Shown: positions 52,601 to 60,226, counted from the stretch's first letter. The stretch is 64,000 bases of DNA from Osmia lignaria lignaria (GCF_051020975.1 NC_135046.1:4278001-4342000), one strand, 5' to 3'. Made by a program: numbers and translations. Notes: a model not told the origin generated them from the letters alone.

Positions 52601-55600
52601 AAAAACAGTGAAAACCGAAGAGGGTGGAACCACCTAGACGAGCGCTTTCTGGATGAAATCAGATTTTAAAAACAGAGCTTGCATTTTAGATGGTTGGTGA
52701 TTCGATTTAACACTCGGGTTAGTTATTCGTCGTTTTAGTAGAAAAATGTAGTTGCAATTTATTTGTCCGGGTTTGTACAGCTCGTGTTAAATGTGACAAG
52801 GCGATGTCTATAAGATTTAATCTGAAGTTTATTGTCGTCGAAAGAAAGGCTTATCCAGATCGTAATTTCTCGGTGTAAGCGACTAAGCGACCTTAGGCAC
52901 GGTTCGCAACCAGTCAGCCATATCCACAAGCATCGACGAGGACGCAGGACAGCGTGTTTAGGGTCGACGACCCTCCGGTACATCCGCGTTCGGTGCTTCA
53001 CGTACTTTCCCTCTTTATCCTTCAGCCTGTCGCCGTCTCTCTTTCCACGTTTCCCCATAGCTACTTCTCGTTGCTTTCCATTCCCCTCGGTGCCGGCGAG
53101 TTCCCTCTTTGCTCCTCGTATTTTGTCCGTTCTTCAAGCAGCATCCTCTTCCGTTGCTTGCCTCTCGTTGATCGAGGGTGAAAGGACCCTCTTCTTTATT
53201 TTTTTCCCTTCCTTCTACCTTACTAGATAGAAAAAAAAAAATACGAAAGATAACGAGTGGACGAACCAATTGTTTTTTAAAAACTTTTATCAAAACTTTT
53301 CTTGCAATTGAACAATATTAATTAGAAAAATTTTCTGACAACTCTCTGCGCACTTTAGTAACCTCTTACCGTATTTAACTTGTTAAAACGAAGACTCATG
53401 GTTGCTATACAATGGTGACACGATGATCATTCATAAGAAATCGTAGTGTCATGTATAGGAATTGACATAGTGACAGTAAGAAAATAATCGAACGGGTCTA
53501 ATTGAACGGGATCGATTCACAAAGACTGGAATGAAAAGTGAAAGTGTGAGGGGATAGGAAATGCGAGAAACCGACGGTAGTTGGTTGACAAAGAAAAGTG
53601 CGGAGGAGAGGCGCGTGTGAAACAGCAGTTTCATAGATCAATGAACGATTGTTCCTAGCTTGCCTGGCGTCGTTCGTGTTCTAACAGGTTGCCATTCCAC
53701 GCGTGCACGTTCTTCTTCTCCTTTCTCCATTCTAATCGAGAGCGCTTCGTTCTCCTTATACTCGAACACTAGGGTACTTTTTATCCGCCCCATTTTATAG
53801 GCTCGAGAATCACCGGATCCAAAGGGGTAAAGGATCCCCTCTTAAGAGCTAGGAAATCTTAAAAATATTCTTTGCTTTCTCCTTTCTCAAAAGTTCGTCT
53901 CTGTTTTTGTTACAGGGATTTGGAGCGGGATCTGAGCCTATCCGAGGACAGCGAGGATGAAGTCGGAAAGGTAACTTTGTTGCCAAATTAACGAGCTCTG
54001 TTTTCTCATTTTTTCTGAATATAGTAAAATCTGTCTGTACTTTTGAAAGTTTCGTTGGAAATTTAAGACAAAAGTTCGAAAATTAGTTTTGTAAAGAGTC
54101 AGATATTGCGTAGGTAAGTGGGTATTTATGATACCTCGACAGGTAAGTGGGTATTCCAGAGTAATATTTTACTTAACCCATTCTGTATAGTGTATAAAAC
54201 GAAAAGTTGTAGGAAATATTTCACTTTTTCTGTTTCACCTGTTGAAACATTGTAAAGAACCTCGAACGAGCGTATAAAACAGATATTACTGTATTTCTAT
54301 TTTTCTTTGTACATTTTCTTTGTTTTGATTTTGACAAGAAACCTTTACTCGATCAGATTTTGTAATAAAACATTTCTAATACCGATATTCTCTTTCCCTA
54401 AAGTTCGATACGAACGTGTACGCGTTCGAAGTAAGAACAATACAAGGATCAATCAGGAAAGAAAGCTCATATTTAATTGAACTGTAATTAATTGTTAATC
54501 GTTTCCCTTCTTTTTCCACAGGAAACGACGTCGCGGACGGCGAGGGGAAACAGAAGTCCTGACCTTACGGTCGAGTAAGTATCGATTTCACCTGTACACT
54601 CTTTTAATTAGTGCTCGTTTTATATAGCTTCATTAACTTGTTTCAAAATTAATCCGGTACGCTACTTATAACCATCCTTCGAGGAACTATTTGTCGTCTA
54701 ATTGATTTAATCTGTTTATCATCTCGCGTTTATCATTTGTTTACCCAAATTTCTGGATGAACCAACCCCTTCAGAATCGACTGTCTTCTTTACAGTCTGT
54801 CAACGCCGTTGATACCGGCGATGACTCCCGCCCCGCCGCCTCTGGCACCCATGTCACCCATGGGTCTGTCACCTGTGGGTCCTTTATCACCTACGAGGCC
54901 GCTCAGCCCGAGCAGACCGTCGTCACCTCCGAAGCAAATGACACCTGAGCAAGTACTTTCACCTCCACCAGTGAGCCCTTTGCAATCGAAGGGCTCCCCC
55001 GTCCCTATCATCCAAAGGCCGCCCAGTCCGCCTGGCCAGGCACCGCAGAGTTCCGGAAGCGCCAGTTCCAGCTCGGATTCCGGCTCTGACTCTGGCTCGG
55101 ATAGCAGCGACGATTCCGAGGACGAAACGAGCACCCAACCTGCCAAAGGACCTTCGACACCACCCTCTGTGTCACCAAAGAACGAGAATCTGATCGAGGA
55201 ACCACCGGCAGCTATCGAGGAATCGAAACACAGGTGGAACCTCGAATCGTTCTTCAACAAGAAGGTGATGCCGCACGGGGAACAGAACGCTGAAAACAAG
55301 CAGACGCAGGTAATTAATTGTGCCAAGTTTCGATGAACCGGGCTTCAGGGTAAGTTCCTTAGTCTTTGACTAAATAATGACGATCCGCAGGATTGCAATA
55401 GGCAAGATGGTTCCCCAGCAACGACAGCAGACGTCAGAACGCACAGGGATAAGGCAGCTCACGATTGGCAGCTCGACGAAGCCGTGAAGAGGACTCACAA
55501 TCCGACGATGATCAGCGTTCTCGACAGCGATAGCTATAGATCCTCGGATCAGGAGAAGGGTCAGCCCGTGGAAGAGAATCGTGTTCAAACGGAGAAACCA

Positions 55601-58556
55601 AAAGTGGCCGATGCGAGGAAACGTGGACGACCTAGAAAACCTACCAAGAGTCCGAAGGGTGGTCATCGGACGTCGGACGAGAGTCTGAAGAATGGCAAGC
55701 CTCGTAGTAGAACGAGAGGAGTCAGTAGTCCTATCAAAAGAAAGATACCTCTGTCGAAACCTACCATCTCGACCAGCGACGACGGAAGCGACGACCGATC
55801 GCAGGATGGTTCCAGCGATTCGGACAGCGATCGACCGACCAGGATATCTCCGGTCGATGCTGCCATCAACGAGAAGAGACGGTCGAGAGTTAGCGGCTCC
55901 TCCAGCGAAGACGAGGTTCCTCCTAATGGAAAGAACAACATTGCCTCCGAGGATGATAACACGCGTTGGAGAAGGGTATCCATCAAGAGAAGCAAGCTGG
56001 CAGACTCGCCTAAGAAGCAGGAGAAGAAGAAGAGTCCCGCCAAAGCCAAACCAAGAAGATCGAATTCGAGGGTGACAAACGTTGGGGGGTCTGATTCTGA
56101 TAGCGAGTCTGAGATGTCGGTGAGAAATCGCATTCAAGTAGCTAGGTGAGTTTAATCTTAATTCTGTTTCTTTCGTCGACTTCAATATATGTAGGTAGGC
56201 AGGTATTAAGAAAACGCCTTCCTATGCGAACAGGGTACCTCCAAGGCCAAGGGCACCTCCAACCAGGACAACTTCCCCGGAAAACTCGGACAGCGATAAC
56301 AGTCCAGGTCCGAAGTTGCAGGAGGAAGATGCTGGTAACGTGCAAGACAAGAAAAAGAGCGACACGCTTCGAAAGGTCTTCTCGTCTTCGATGGGCGGAG
56401 GTAAGGTTGGCGGTAAAGGAGGAAAAGGTGGAAAAGGCGGAGGCAAATGTGGCATCTACGTGGAAGAGTACACGACCTCTGCCAATACACCGACCGGCGG
56501 GGACAGTCCGTACAAGAGACCGTCGTCCCAAGCATCCAGCATCATTCAATCTTTCCCACCGCTTACCTACGTGAACGGTGTGCCCAGTTTACTCTGCAGG
56601 ATCGAGCTGAGCAGACTTCCCCATCTATCTCAACTGTCGCGAGGACAGGAATTGAGGCAACGCACGGAGCTACCCGACACCAGGCCATCATCCAGGCAGG
56701 CTTCCACCTTGACCGCCCAACCTACTCGACCATCCACGCCCGAGGAGGGAGAGATAATTGACACGCCACCGCCTCAACAGTTACCTACCGACTCGAGGAT
56801 TCACGGTGACGCGTTGCTAGTCGACGGCGAGCTGAAGAATCGCGCTGTGATCAAAGGGGAACCTATTACGGACTCGAAGAGTAATTGTGGCATCGGACTG
56901 GGTGCTGGTCTCGTCGGTGGAGGTGCTAGTGGAAGTGGTAGTGGTGCTAGTGGCGCGGGTAGCGCGCCCAAGAGGAAACGTAATCCGAGTTGTAGTTCTG
57001 TGACCAGTTTCAGTACTGTGTGTTCCATAGAGACGAAAGGAAAGGGATCGGGGGAGCACAAAGAAAGAAAGAAGAGAAAGAGAAAACACGCGGACGTTGA
57101 AGCTGTCGCATCCAGGTCCTCTTCGAATCAGGTACGAATATCTCGCGACAGAAAGAAATTACTCGCTACCCTGTTTGCTTAAGCTCGATGTCTCGTTGTT
57201 GAGCAGCAAAGCGACATACAACCAACGAATCACGAACGGGAAGAAAAACCTGACACCAGCTTGTTGCCGCCACCACCACCGCCTCAACGCGTCTATTATT
57301 CCTACTTCAATCCTCAGAACGAAGTTTTGGAGGATCAAGATAGGTGGTAAGTGTATTTCCTCTATCGTTTAAGAACCAGGAGGTAAGTTAATTTATCGGA
57401 CGTGTTCGAACACAGGGACCAGAATCAGTACCTGATGGAAGCGAAACGGCTAAAGCACAGCGCCGACAAGGAGTGCGAACTCACGGCGCAGGGTATGCTT
57501 TACCTGGAAGCCGTTCTGTGTTTCCTGCTCACTGGCAACGCCATGGAGTCAGATCCTGTCACGGAGAGGGCGTCGTTCACCATGTACAAGGATACTCTCA
57601 GTCTCATCAAGTGAGTACATCTCTAATTAACCAGAAACTACGAGGAAGAGTACTTTCTAATTAAAGCAATCTCTGATTTACCCTTTCTTTGCCCAGATAC
57701 ATCTCTTCGAAGTTCAAGAGTCAGCAGAACAACTCGCCAGAGAGCAGTATACATAACAAGCTAGCCATTCTAAGGTGGGTACTCGCTTTGGGGTTTTCGT
57801 AAGTGTCGCGCACTGGCGCGTGTTCCACGGAAACGTATTTTTCAAAACGGCGCCTGTTTTCCTTCTGTTTCAGTCTCTTTTGCCAGTCTCTTATATACTT
57901 GAAGTTGTTCACGATGCGCAAACATGAAGTGAAGGAGACACAGAAGATCCTCAGCGACTATCATCAGAAAGTAAGTGCGCCTTAGACCATCGAAAGTCTT
58001 CGTCTCTCGCGATCGATCGAGGGTCGTTGAAACGAATTTCGTTCTTCCTTGTGTTCTCAGCCCGCTCAGGCAACGCCGGTGCAACCGGAAGGTCAAGGAA
58101 CTCCTTCTCTATCGCCCACCCCGTCGCCGGCCGGTTCCGTGGGTTCGGTTGGCAGTCAGAGTTCCGGATACAGCAGCGGTGAACTGGCGAATCGAGGGGC
58201 TGCCTCGGGTCAACCGCAGGCAGCTCCTTACGTTAGCGTTCCGCTGAATGTTCACAACGCGATGGTAAAACAAAATTATCACCTTGGCTTGCTGTTTAGT
58301 TGTCACGATCTCTGGGACCAGGCCAACGCTCTGGTGACAGAAAAGCATAGAGGTGAGCTTGACACTCCTTTCTACGGTGTTCGACCGTGGATGCCACAAG
58401 TGTCCTGGATAAAACGACGTATGCTTTTCTTTTTCTTTCGATTTAGATTTTTTCATCGAGCTGGATGAAAAACTGGGACCCCTCACGTTGAAAAGTTCGC
58501 TGCGCGATTTGGTGCGATACGTACAAGCCGGTATAAAGAAGCTTAGAGATCTCTGA
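20566..58556 (+). CDS. lilli: lilliputian (AF4/FMR2 family) 3' part, 16 exons, N-terminus outside the window
   Basis: This is the gene-level entry; the exons are listed separately and in the summary. Spliced, they give one open frame of 3939 nt (1312 residues plus TGA) with no internal stop, and every intron has GT and AG ends. AFF proteins are nuclear scaffolds of the super elongation complex. They bring P-TEFb (Cdk9/cyclin T), ELL and AF9/ENL (Ear in flies) to RNA polymerase II. Visible landmarks, numbered from the first residue in the window, are the N-homology remnant (1-40), the ELL-type segment (about 190-227), the acidic D/E/S segment (about 251-269), an acidic serine tract (372-398), WNLESFF (434-440), the AT-hook (534-542), the AF9/ENL-type motif (829-839), basic clusters (about 955 and 986) and the C-terminal homology domain (about 1037-1312). 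The start codon and the first residues of the P-TEFb-binding region must lie upstream. The family assignment is very secure. The name lilli rests on the insect context and on insects having one AFF gene. Confidence 0.95.
21091..23398 (+). other. lilli intron between exons 1 and 2 (2308 nt)
   Basis: Bounded by GTGAGT and TTTCAG. It contains a strong pyrimidine tract at about 22165-22255, followed after about 70 nt by TTGCAG/GTACCA (22327-22330). No coding exon is recognisable. Confidence 0.85.
23399..23458 (+). CDS. lilli: lilli exon 2 (start of ELL-type segment)
   Basis: This exon is 60 nt (20 codons), phase 0 on both sides, between TGTTTCAG and GTGAGT. It encodes GTNSRPGPTENSADVENILK. The last residues (ENILK) join the next exon (EMT) to form the conserved ILKEMT box of AFF proteins. 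That box begins the segment through which AFF4 is known to bind ELL proteins. Because it is phase 0 and a multiple of three, skipping it would keep the frame but remove half of the box. Confidence 0.92.
25600..25649. repeat. (CGA)n trinucleotide microsatellite
   Basis: About 16 units of CGA, with two GAT interruptions near the 3' end. It sits in the intron between exons 2 and 3, so its apparent poly-Arg reading is not coding. Confidence 0.9.
28158..28186. repeat. (TTTCG)n pentanucleotide repeat
   Basis: Five consecutive TTTCG units, with a decaying TTCCG copy at the end. Intronic simple repeat. Confidence 0.85.
29981..30076 (+). CDS. lilli: lilli exon 3 (ELL-type segment continued)
   Basis: This exon is 96 nt (32 codons), phase 0 on both sides, between CTGTTTCAG and GTGAGA. 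It starts EMTMPPTPLTAIAQTPRKEL and ends with SKFTFNPVLAK after the ES pair. It aligns with the AFF pattern EMT, a proline cluster, PLTAI, TP, then a K-F-F patch. In AFF4 this stretch lies in the ELL2-binding segment, so it is inferred to contact insect ELL. The upstream intron is 6.5 kb and the downstream one 1.1 kb. Confidence 0.93.
30297..30313. repeat. Direct repeat, copy 1 of 2
   Basis: TTTCGTGCCACTTGGCA recurs exactly at 30546-30562, 249 bp downstream. The next 20 bases are also partly alike (GTCAAGA shared). The core TGCCA-CT-TGGCA is itself a near-palindrome. Confidence 0.75.
30494..30529. repeat. (CGTT)n / (CGAT)n microsatellite
   Basis: Six CGTT units pass directly into three CGAT units. 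Intronic simple repeat. Confidence 0.9.
30546..30562. repeat. Direct repeat, copy 2 of 2
   Basis: Second exact copy of the 17-mer at 30297-30313, lying just after the CGTT/CGAT simple repeat. Confidence 0.75.
31215..31251 (+). CDS. lilli: lilli exon 4, short 37-nt exon
   Basis: This exon follows TTTGCAG and is closed by GTAAGT at 31252. It encodes LTEVTPQETAKP plus the first base of a split codon completed in exon 5. The base before the donor is C, so the donor is strong on the intron side only. It is followed by the longest intron in the window (16.6 kb). The frame continues from exon 3 and into exon 5 without a stop. Conservation with distant AFF proteins is weak here, so the support is mainly splice sites and phase. 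Confidence 0.8.
35743..35778. repeat. (TTCG)9 microsatellite
   Basis: Nine perfect TTCG units. The same motif recurs as shorter runs at 7194-7210 and 30494-30519, so this tetramer is a preferred expansion in this genome region. Confidence 0.95.
41413..41431. repeat. A19 homopolymer followed by A-rich tract
   Basis: Nineteen A residues, then AGAAG and nine more A residues. It lies about 340 bp from the possible gag-like stretch, but nothing ties the two together. Confidence 0.8.
41747..41759. repeat. 13-bp direct repeat, copy 1 of 2
   Basis: GAACAGCCGGGAA recurs at 41803-41815 (period 56). The bases after both copies are partly alike, suggesting a diverged tandem duplication of about 56 bp at the edge of the minus-strand open stretch. 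Confidence 0.65.
41769..42299 (-). mobile_element. Possible degenerate retrotransposon gag-like fragment
   Basis: The minus strand is free of stops for 176 codons here. The upstream 16 codons are also open, beginning after a TGA. Near its start it reads LPELLELATVKLDSHLRLTF, followed by SRGVPTSRRLRA. An LL-LAT-KLD-x-x-x-R core followed by a VPT turn resembles a stretch found in gag proteins of BEL/Pao-type retrotransposons. The remaining 130 residues do not match anything I recognise. No ATG-led frame, LTR, protease or reverse transcriptase is visible nearby, so if it is a remnant it is isolated and decayed. Chance remains quite possible. Confidence 0.22.
41803..41815. repeat. 13-bp direct repeat, copy 2 of 2
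   Basis: Second exact copy of the 13-mer at 41747-41759. Confidence 0.65.
45261..45308. repeat. Degenerate AAGC / AGGC repeat
   Basis: GAGC(AAGC)n grades into CAGGCAAGCAGGCCAGGCAGACAGG. It shares its unit with the perfect (CAAG)9 run at 63245-63280. Confidence 0.8.
47896..47929 (+). CDS. lilli: lilli exon 5, 34-nt microexon-like
   Basis: This exon follows GTTTCAG and is closed by GTAAGT at 47930. With the base carried from exon 4 it encodes QRERHTDNRLS plus two bases of an Ala codon completed in exon 6. The last exonic base is C, as in exon 4. Phase is the main support: only this junction connects exon 4 (phase 1) to exon 6 (entered with two bases carried over) without a stop. Confidence 0.78.
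47930..53915 (+). other. lilli intron between exons 5 and 6 (5986 nt)
   Basis: Bounded by GTAAGT and TTACAG, with a pyrimidine-rich 3' end. It contains a GAA/GAT run near 50744-50770 and a pyrimidine-rich stretch at 53000-53220. The longest minus-strand open stretch (51188-51685) has no recognisable domain. I see no gene. Confidence 0.85.
53916..53970 (+). CDS. lilli: lilli exon 6, acidic D/E/S segment
   Basis: This exon is 55 nt, after TTACAG and before GTAACT. It completes an Ala codon and then reads DLERDLSLSEDSEDEVGK. The pattern L-E-x-D-L-x-L-S followed by an acidic run is a conserved AFF signature between the ELL segment and the serine-rich region, so this exon anchors the two preceding short exons to the gene. 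It ends in phase 0. Confidence 0.9.
54112..54126 (+). repeat. Donor-like 15-mer, copy 1 of 2
   Basis: AGGTAAGTGGGTATT is repeated exactly at 54141-54155 (period 29). Each copy holds AG/GTAAGT, a consensus-quality 5' splice site, inside an intron. Confidence 0.8.
54141..54155 (+). repeat. Donor-like 15-mer, copy 2 of 2
   Basis: Exact second copy of the 15-mer at 54112-54126. Here the preceding base makes CAG/GTAAGT, an even closer donor match. Confidence 0.8.
54522..54574 (+). CDS. lilli: lilli exon 7
   Basis: This exon is 53 nt, after TTCCACAG and before GTAAGT at 54575. It encodes ETTSRTARGNRSPDLTV plus two bases of an Asp codon completed in exon 8. It is basic and serine-rich with no recognised domain. 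It is placed by clean splice sites and by phase continuity with the exons on both sides. Confidence 0.85.
54796..55309 (+). CDS. lilli: lilli exon 8, Pro/Ser-rich region with acidic serine tract and WNLESFF box
   Basis: This exon is 514 nt, after TTTACAG and before GTAATT. After an LSTPL start it carries a proline-rich stretch with many SP, TP and PP pairs (54809-55040). Next comes an acidic serine tract of Ser, Asp and Gly (55049-55132), ending SDDSEDETS. It closes with KHRWNLESFFNKK (Trp at 55235), the tryptophan-anchored box that follows the serine tract in AFF proteins. Serine-rich regions in this family are linked to transactivation. The many SP/TP sites suggest proline-directed phosphorylation, but that is inference. 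Confidence 0.93.
55391..56145 (+). CDS. lilli: lilli exon 9, AT-hook and charged Ser-rich region
   Basis: This exon is 755 nt, entered in phase 0 after ATCCGCAG and left with two bases carried over at GTGAGT (56146). A short AT-hook, RKRGRPRKP, lies at 55616-55642. AT-hooks bind the minor groove of AT-rich DNA. The rest alternates basic clusters (Lys/Arg) with Ser/Asp clusters such as SDSDSESE near the end, a texture typical of the disordered middle of AFF proteins. A tempting earlier donor (GTGAGA at 56120) would leave phase 0 and cause a quick stop in exon 10, so 56145 is preferred. The 81-nt upstream intron is very short. Confidence 0.93.
55616..55642 (+). other. lilli: AT-hook DNA-binding motif in lilli
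   Basis: The encoded RKRGRPRKP contains the GRP core with flanking Arg/Lys that defines AT-hooks. Such motifs bind the minor groove of AT-rich DNA. The Drosophila protein is also described as having an AT-hook. There is a single copy in the visible sequence. Confidence 0.85.
56234..57131 (+). CDS. lilli: lilli exon 10, AF9/ENL-type motif, Gly-Lys repeat, NLS clusters
   Basis: This 898-nt exon is the largest in the window. It begins by completing an Arg codon, then VPPRPRAPPTR. A Gly/Lys repeat spans 56394-56453 (units of GGK). PSLLCRIELSRLP at 56583-56621 has the L-x-x-x-I-x-L-x-x-L spacing of the AFF motif that folds onto the AHD domain of AF9/ENL, called Ear in flies. PSTPEEGEIID follows near 56730. 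A Gly/Ser/Ala run (about 56915-56966) leads into the basic cluster PKRKR (56967-56981) and then KERKKRKRK (57060-57086), both probable nuclear localisation signals. The donor is CAG/GTACGA at 57132. Confidence 0.92.
56583..56621 (+). other. lilli: AF9/ENL (Ear)-binding-like motif in lilli
   Basis: The encoded PSLLCRIELSRLP is an isolated hydrophobic patch in otherwise disordered sequence. Its alternating hydrophobics (Leu, Leu, Ile, Leu, Leu) match the spacing of the AFF motif that forms a beta-strand with the AHD domain of AF9/ENL. The position, between the AT-hook and the nuclear localisation clusters, also fits. Binding in this species is inferred. Confidence 0.7.
57207..57346 (+). CDS. 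lilli: lilli exon 11, entry into C-terminal homology domain
   Basis: This exon is 140 nt, starting after the AG at 57205-57206 in phase 0 and ending before GTAAGT at 57347. It encodes a short charged linker, a proline run of six (57267-57284), then RVYYSYFNPQNEVLEDQDR and two bases of a Trp codon. The YYSYF...ED.DRW stretch is the start of the AFF C-terminal homology domain. A CAG three bases further upstream gives an alternative acceptor that would change the exon by one residue only. Confidence 0.9.
57416..57610 (+). CDS. lilli: lilli exon 12, C-terminal homology domain
   Basis: This exon is 195 nt, completing the Trp and reading DQNQYLMEAKRLKHSADKE, then a long helical segment with AMESDPVTERASFTMYKDTL. 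The YL-EAK-LKH motif and the following Leu-rich helices are the hallmark of the AFF C-terminal homology domain, an all-helical TPR-like fold that mediates dimerisation in AFF proteins. The exon ends with two bases of a Lys codon at GTGAGT (57611). Confidence 0.95.
57697..57774 (+). CDS. lilli: lilli exon 13, C-terminal homology domain
   Basis: This exon is 78 nt between TTGCCCAG and GTGGGT. It completes a Lys, then reads YISSKFKSQQNNSPESSIHN followed by KLAIL, and ends with two bases of a Ser codon. It matches the loop and following helix of the AFF C-terminal domain. The flanking introns are 86 and 99 nt. Confidence 0.93.
57874..57970 (+). CDS. lilli: lilli exon 14, C-terminal homology domain
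   Basis: This exon is 97 nt after CTGTTTCAG. It completes a Ser and reads LFCQSLIYLKLFTMRKHEVK followed by ETQKILSDYHQK, ending in phase 0 at GTAAGT. The cysteine-containing hydrophobic helix and the lysine-rich amphipathic helix match the core of the AFF C-terminal domain. Confidence 0.94.
58061..58352 (+). CDS. lilli: lilli exon 15, Ser/Gly-rich insert and C-terminal helices
   Basis: This exon is 292 nt between TTCTCAG and GTGAGC. Its first half is a low-complexity insert rich in Pro, Ser and Gly (with SPTPSPAGS and SSGYSSGEL), typical of the loop inside the AFF C-terminal domain. It is followed by VPLNVHNAMVKQNYHLG and LLFSCHDLWDQANALVTEKHR, well-conserved helices. It carries one base into exon 16. 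Confidence 0.94.
58447..58556 (+). CDS. lilli: lilli exon 16, terminal coding exon and stop
   Basis: The coding part is 110 nt after CGATTTAG. It completes an Asp, then FFIELDEKLGPLTLKSSLRD, LVRYVQAGIKKLRDL and TGA at 58554-58556. The closing L-V-x-Y-x-x-x-G-x-x-x-L-R pattern is the end of the AFF C-terminal domain, and the protein ends at the expected place for the family. The exon continues as the 3' untranslated region. Confidence 0.95.
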
Positions 58557-58742
58557 CCACAGTGGCATAGCCCCCGACCGCCCACCCCGAATTACATTAC
58601 TTCTCTTCCGCAAAACATGGCCACGTATCCAACGATGTTCACGTAAAAACGTTGCAACGATCGTCGTAGATTCGAAACACGCCGTGAGAGAAAAAGCTTC
58701 GTAAAGCAAAAAAGGAGGAGAGAAGTTGGAAGTGTAGTTGTT

Positions 58743-58752
58743 AATAAATAAA
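58743..58752 (+). terminator. lilli: Overlapping AATAAA poly(A) signals, proximal candidate
   Basis: AATAAATAAA gives two overlapping canonical signals 187 nt after the stop. The downstream sequence includes GT-rich bases (TACCGTGGGGTG). It would make a short 3' untranslated region. Confidence 0.45.
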
Positions 58753-59587
58753 GGACTGTTTACCGTGGGGTGCAGAAAATCGGTGGTACGGGGGAGCAAC
58801 TACGCGTAGTTGCGAGATAACTGTCGAATCACTTGCTCCACAGTCAGAGAAAGAGAGAGAAAAAAAAAGAGCTCTATGAAGTTTCTACGTTAGGAGATTC
58901 ACGGAGGCGTCCTGGGCAATTTTTTTAACGCTCCTAGCATCAACTTTATAGTCAATTCAAGTTACTCGTCTGCAGGTGGACAGTTGAAGAAGGATCTTGT
59001 CGATCCGTGATCGGTGCGTAGAGAATCTCTCGTATTCTGTGCGTAGCACGAGTTACTTATTTTCGAAACGAAGAAAGAGGAGGACGAGGAGGAAGAAGAA
59101 GAAGAGGAGGAGGAGGTATTGATACGTTTCGCGAGACGAAGAAGGGAGGGAAAACACGTTGTCCCTATTTTTCTTTTCGAGATAAACGATTTTGTAAATG
59201 AAAATTGAATGCGAACGGAGTAGAAGGATGAAATCGATGTATCGACGAAAAGAAGAAGGAATAAGAAGTGCCACAGAAGCGCCCGTGTGTTCTCGCTTTA
59301 CGGTGCGCCGCAGCCGACGTTACCTGAAGCATGAGTTTCGTCTTGGCGATTCGAATGCGACGAATACACAATGATATACATATATGCATATAGTTTATTA
59401 CCTATATAAATATATAAATAATTATAAATATATAGATATGAATATATTTAATGAAAAGAAAACCAACGCGTCACGCACGCTGGCGTTTCATTTTTAGAGA
59501 AAGAAGATGAAATAATAGAAAAGGCGGTCGCAAAATTCCTGGACGAGGGTATAGGTGAGCGAATTTAAAGAGTGACCAGGGTCGGAT

Positions 59588-59601
59588 GGGGGGGGGGGGG
59601 G
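59588..59601. repeat. G14 homopolymer
   Basis: Fourteen G in a row in otherwise A/T-rich sequence. Such runs are rare in insect DNA and prone to polymerase slippage, so the length may be inexact. Confidence 0.85.
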
Positions 59602-59701
59602 AATTAGTGTAATGATGCATTTCTCTTCGTTGGAGATGCGCCACGAGCAACAATGATCAACGGTTGATCCAACCGATTTTCAACCAACTACTATAAAAAC
59701 A

Positions 59702-59707
59702 AATAAA
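59702..59707 (+). terminator. lilli: AATAAA poly(A) signal candidate, middle
   Basis: A canonical hexamer followed by ATGTCTGACGTCTGTGAACG, a T/G-rich element of the kind found downstream of cleavage sites. It is a good candidate for an intermediate 3' end. Confidence 0.4.
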
Positions 59708-60218
59708 ATGTCTGACGTCTGTGAACGAAGGACACGACTCTTTTGTAGATAGGTTACGAAAAAAAGAAAACAAACAAACAAACAAAAGGTAACTTAGATT
59801 AGATAATTAATACGCAACAAGGAAAAACAACGTTAAATGGTAACAGAAAGAAAACAACCAATACATATTATTTACAATTACTTAGAATTAAACGGGGAAT
59901 AAGTAGAGGTTCTAGTGATGAGAAAATAAAAAAAGAATATTCAGATAATTATACATAGCGCATACACCACATTATAAATAGTGCGATTATAAAAAAAAGA
60001 ACGGGTAAGAAAAAAAAGAAAAGAGAGAAAGAGAGAAAGAAAGCGAGAACAGACACCAGGCGATAAATAAAAAAAAAAAAAGAAAGATTAACGCGTAACG
60101 GAGAGATAGAAATCGCGTTAATGCTCTCTCGTTACATCAGACGTGTAAAGAAGAAAAGAAAAAAGGAAGAAAGAAAGAAAAGCATAACGGATAAGTAAGT
60201 TGCTCATGTGTATATTTT

Positions 60219-60226
60219 TGTAAATA
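60219..60226 (+). promoter_or_regulatory. Pumilio response element (TGTAAATA)
   Basis: A perfect match to the UGUANAUA consensus bound by Pumilio/PUF proteins in 3' untranslated regions. It counts only if the long 3' untranslated form is transcribed. Confidence 0.35.

Larger units (their letters stand above)
53971..54521 (+). other. lilli intron between exons 6 and 7 (551 nt)
   Basis: Bounded by GTAACT and TTCCACAG. It contains a duplicated 15-mer that looks like a splice donor (54112 and 54141). Otherwise A/T-rich without coding signal. Confidence 0.85.

Noticed and set aside
54790..55326. 178-codon minus-strand open frame opposite exon 8
   Set aside because: A shadow of the Pro/Ser-rich coding exon; its Gly/Ser/Glu texture is just the complement.
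56120..56125. Alternative donor GTGAGA in exon 9
   Set aside because: Using it leaves phase 0, and joining to 56234 meets a stop after about 20 codons. The donor at 56146 keeps the frame and the conserved order.
55370..56185. 271-codon open frame on the minus strand opposite lilli exon 9
   Set aside because: It is the complement of a secure coding exon with low-complexity Ser/Lys/Arg codons, and it crosses both exon ends without splice logic. It has no recognisable domain.
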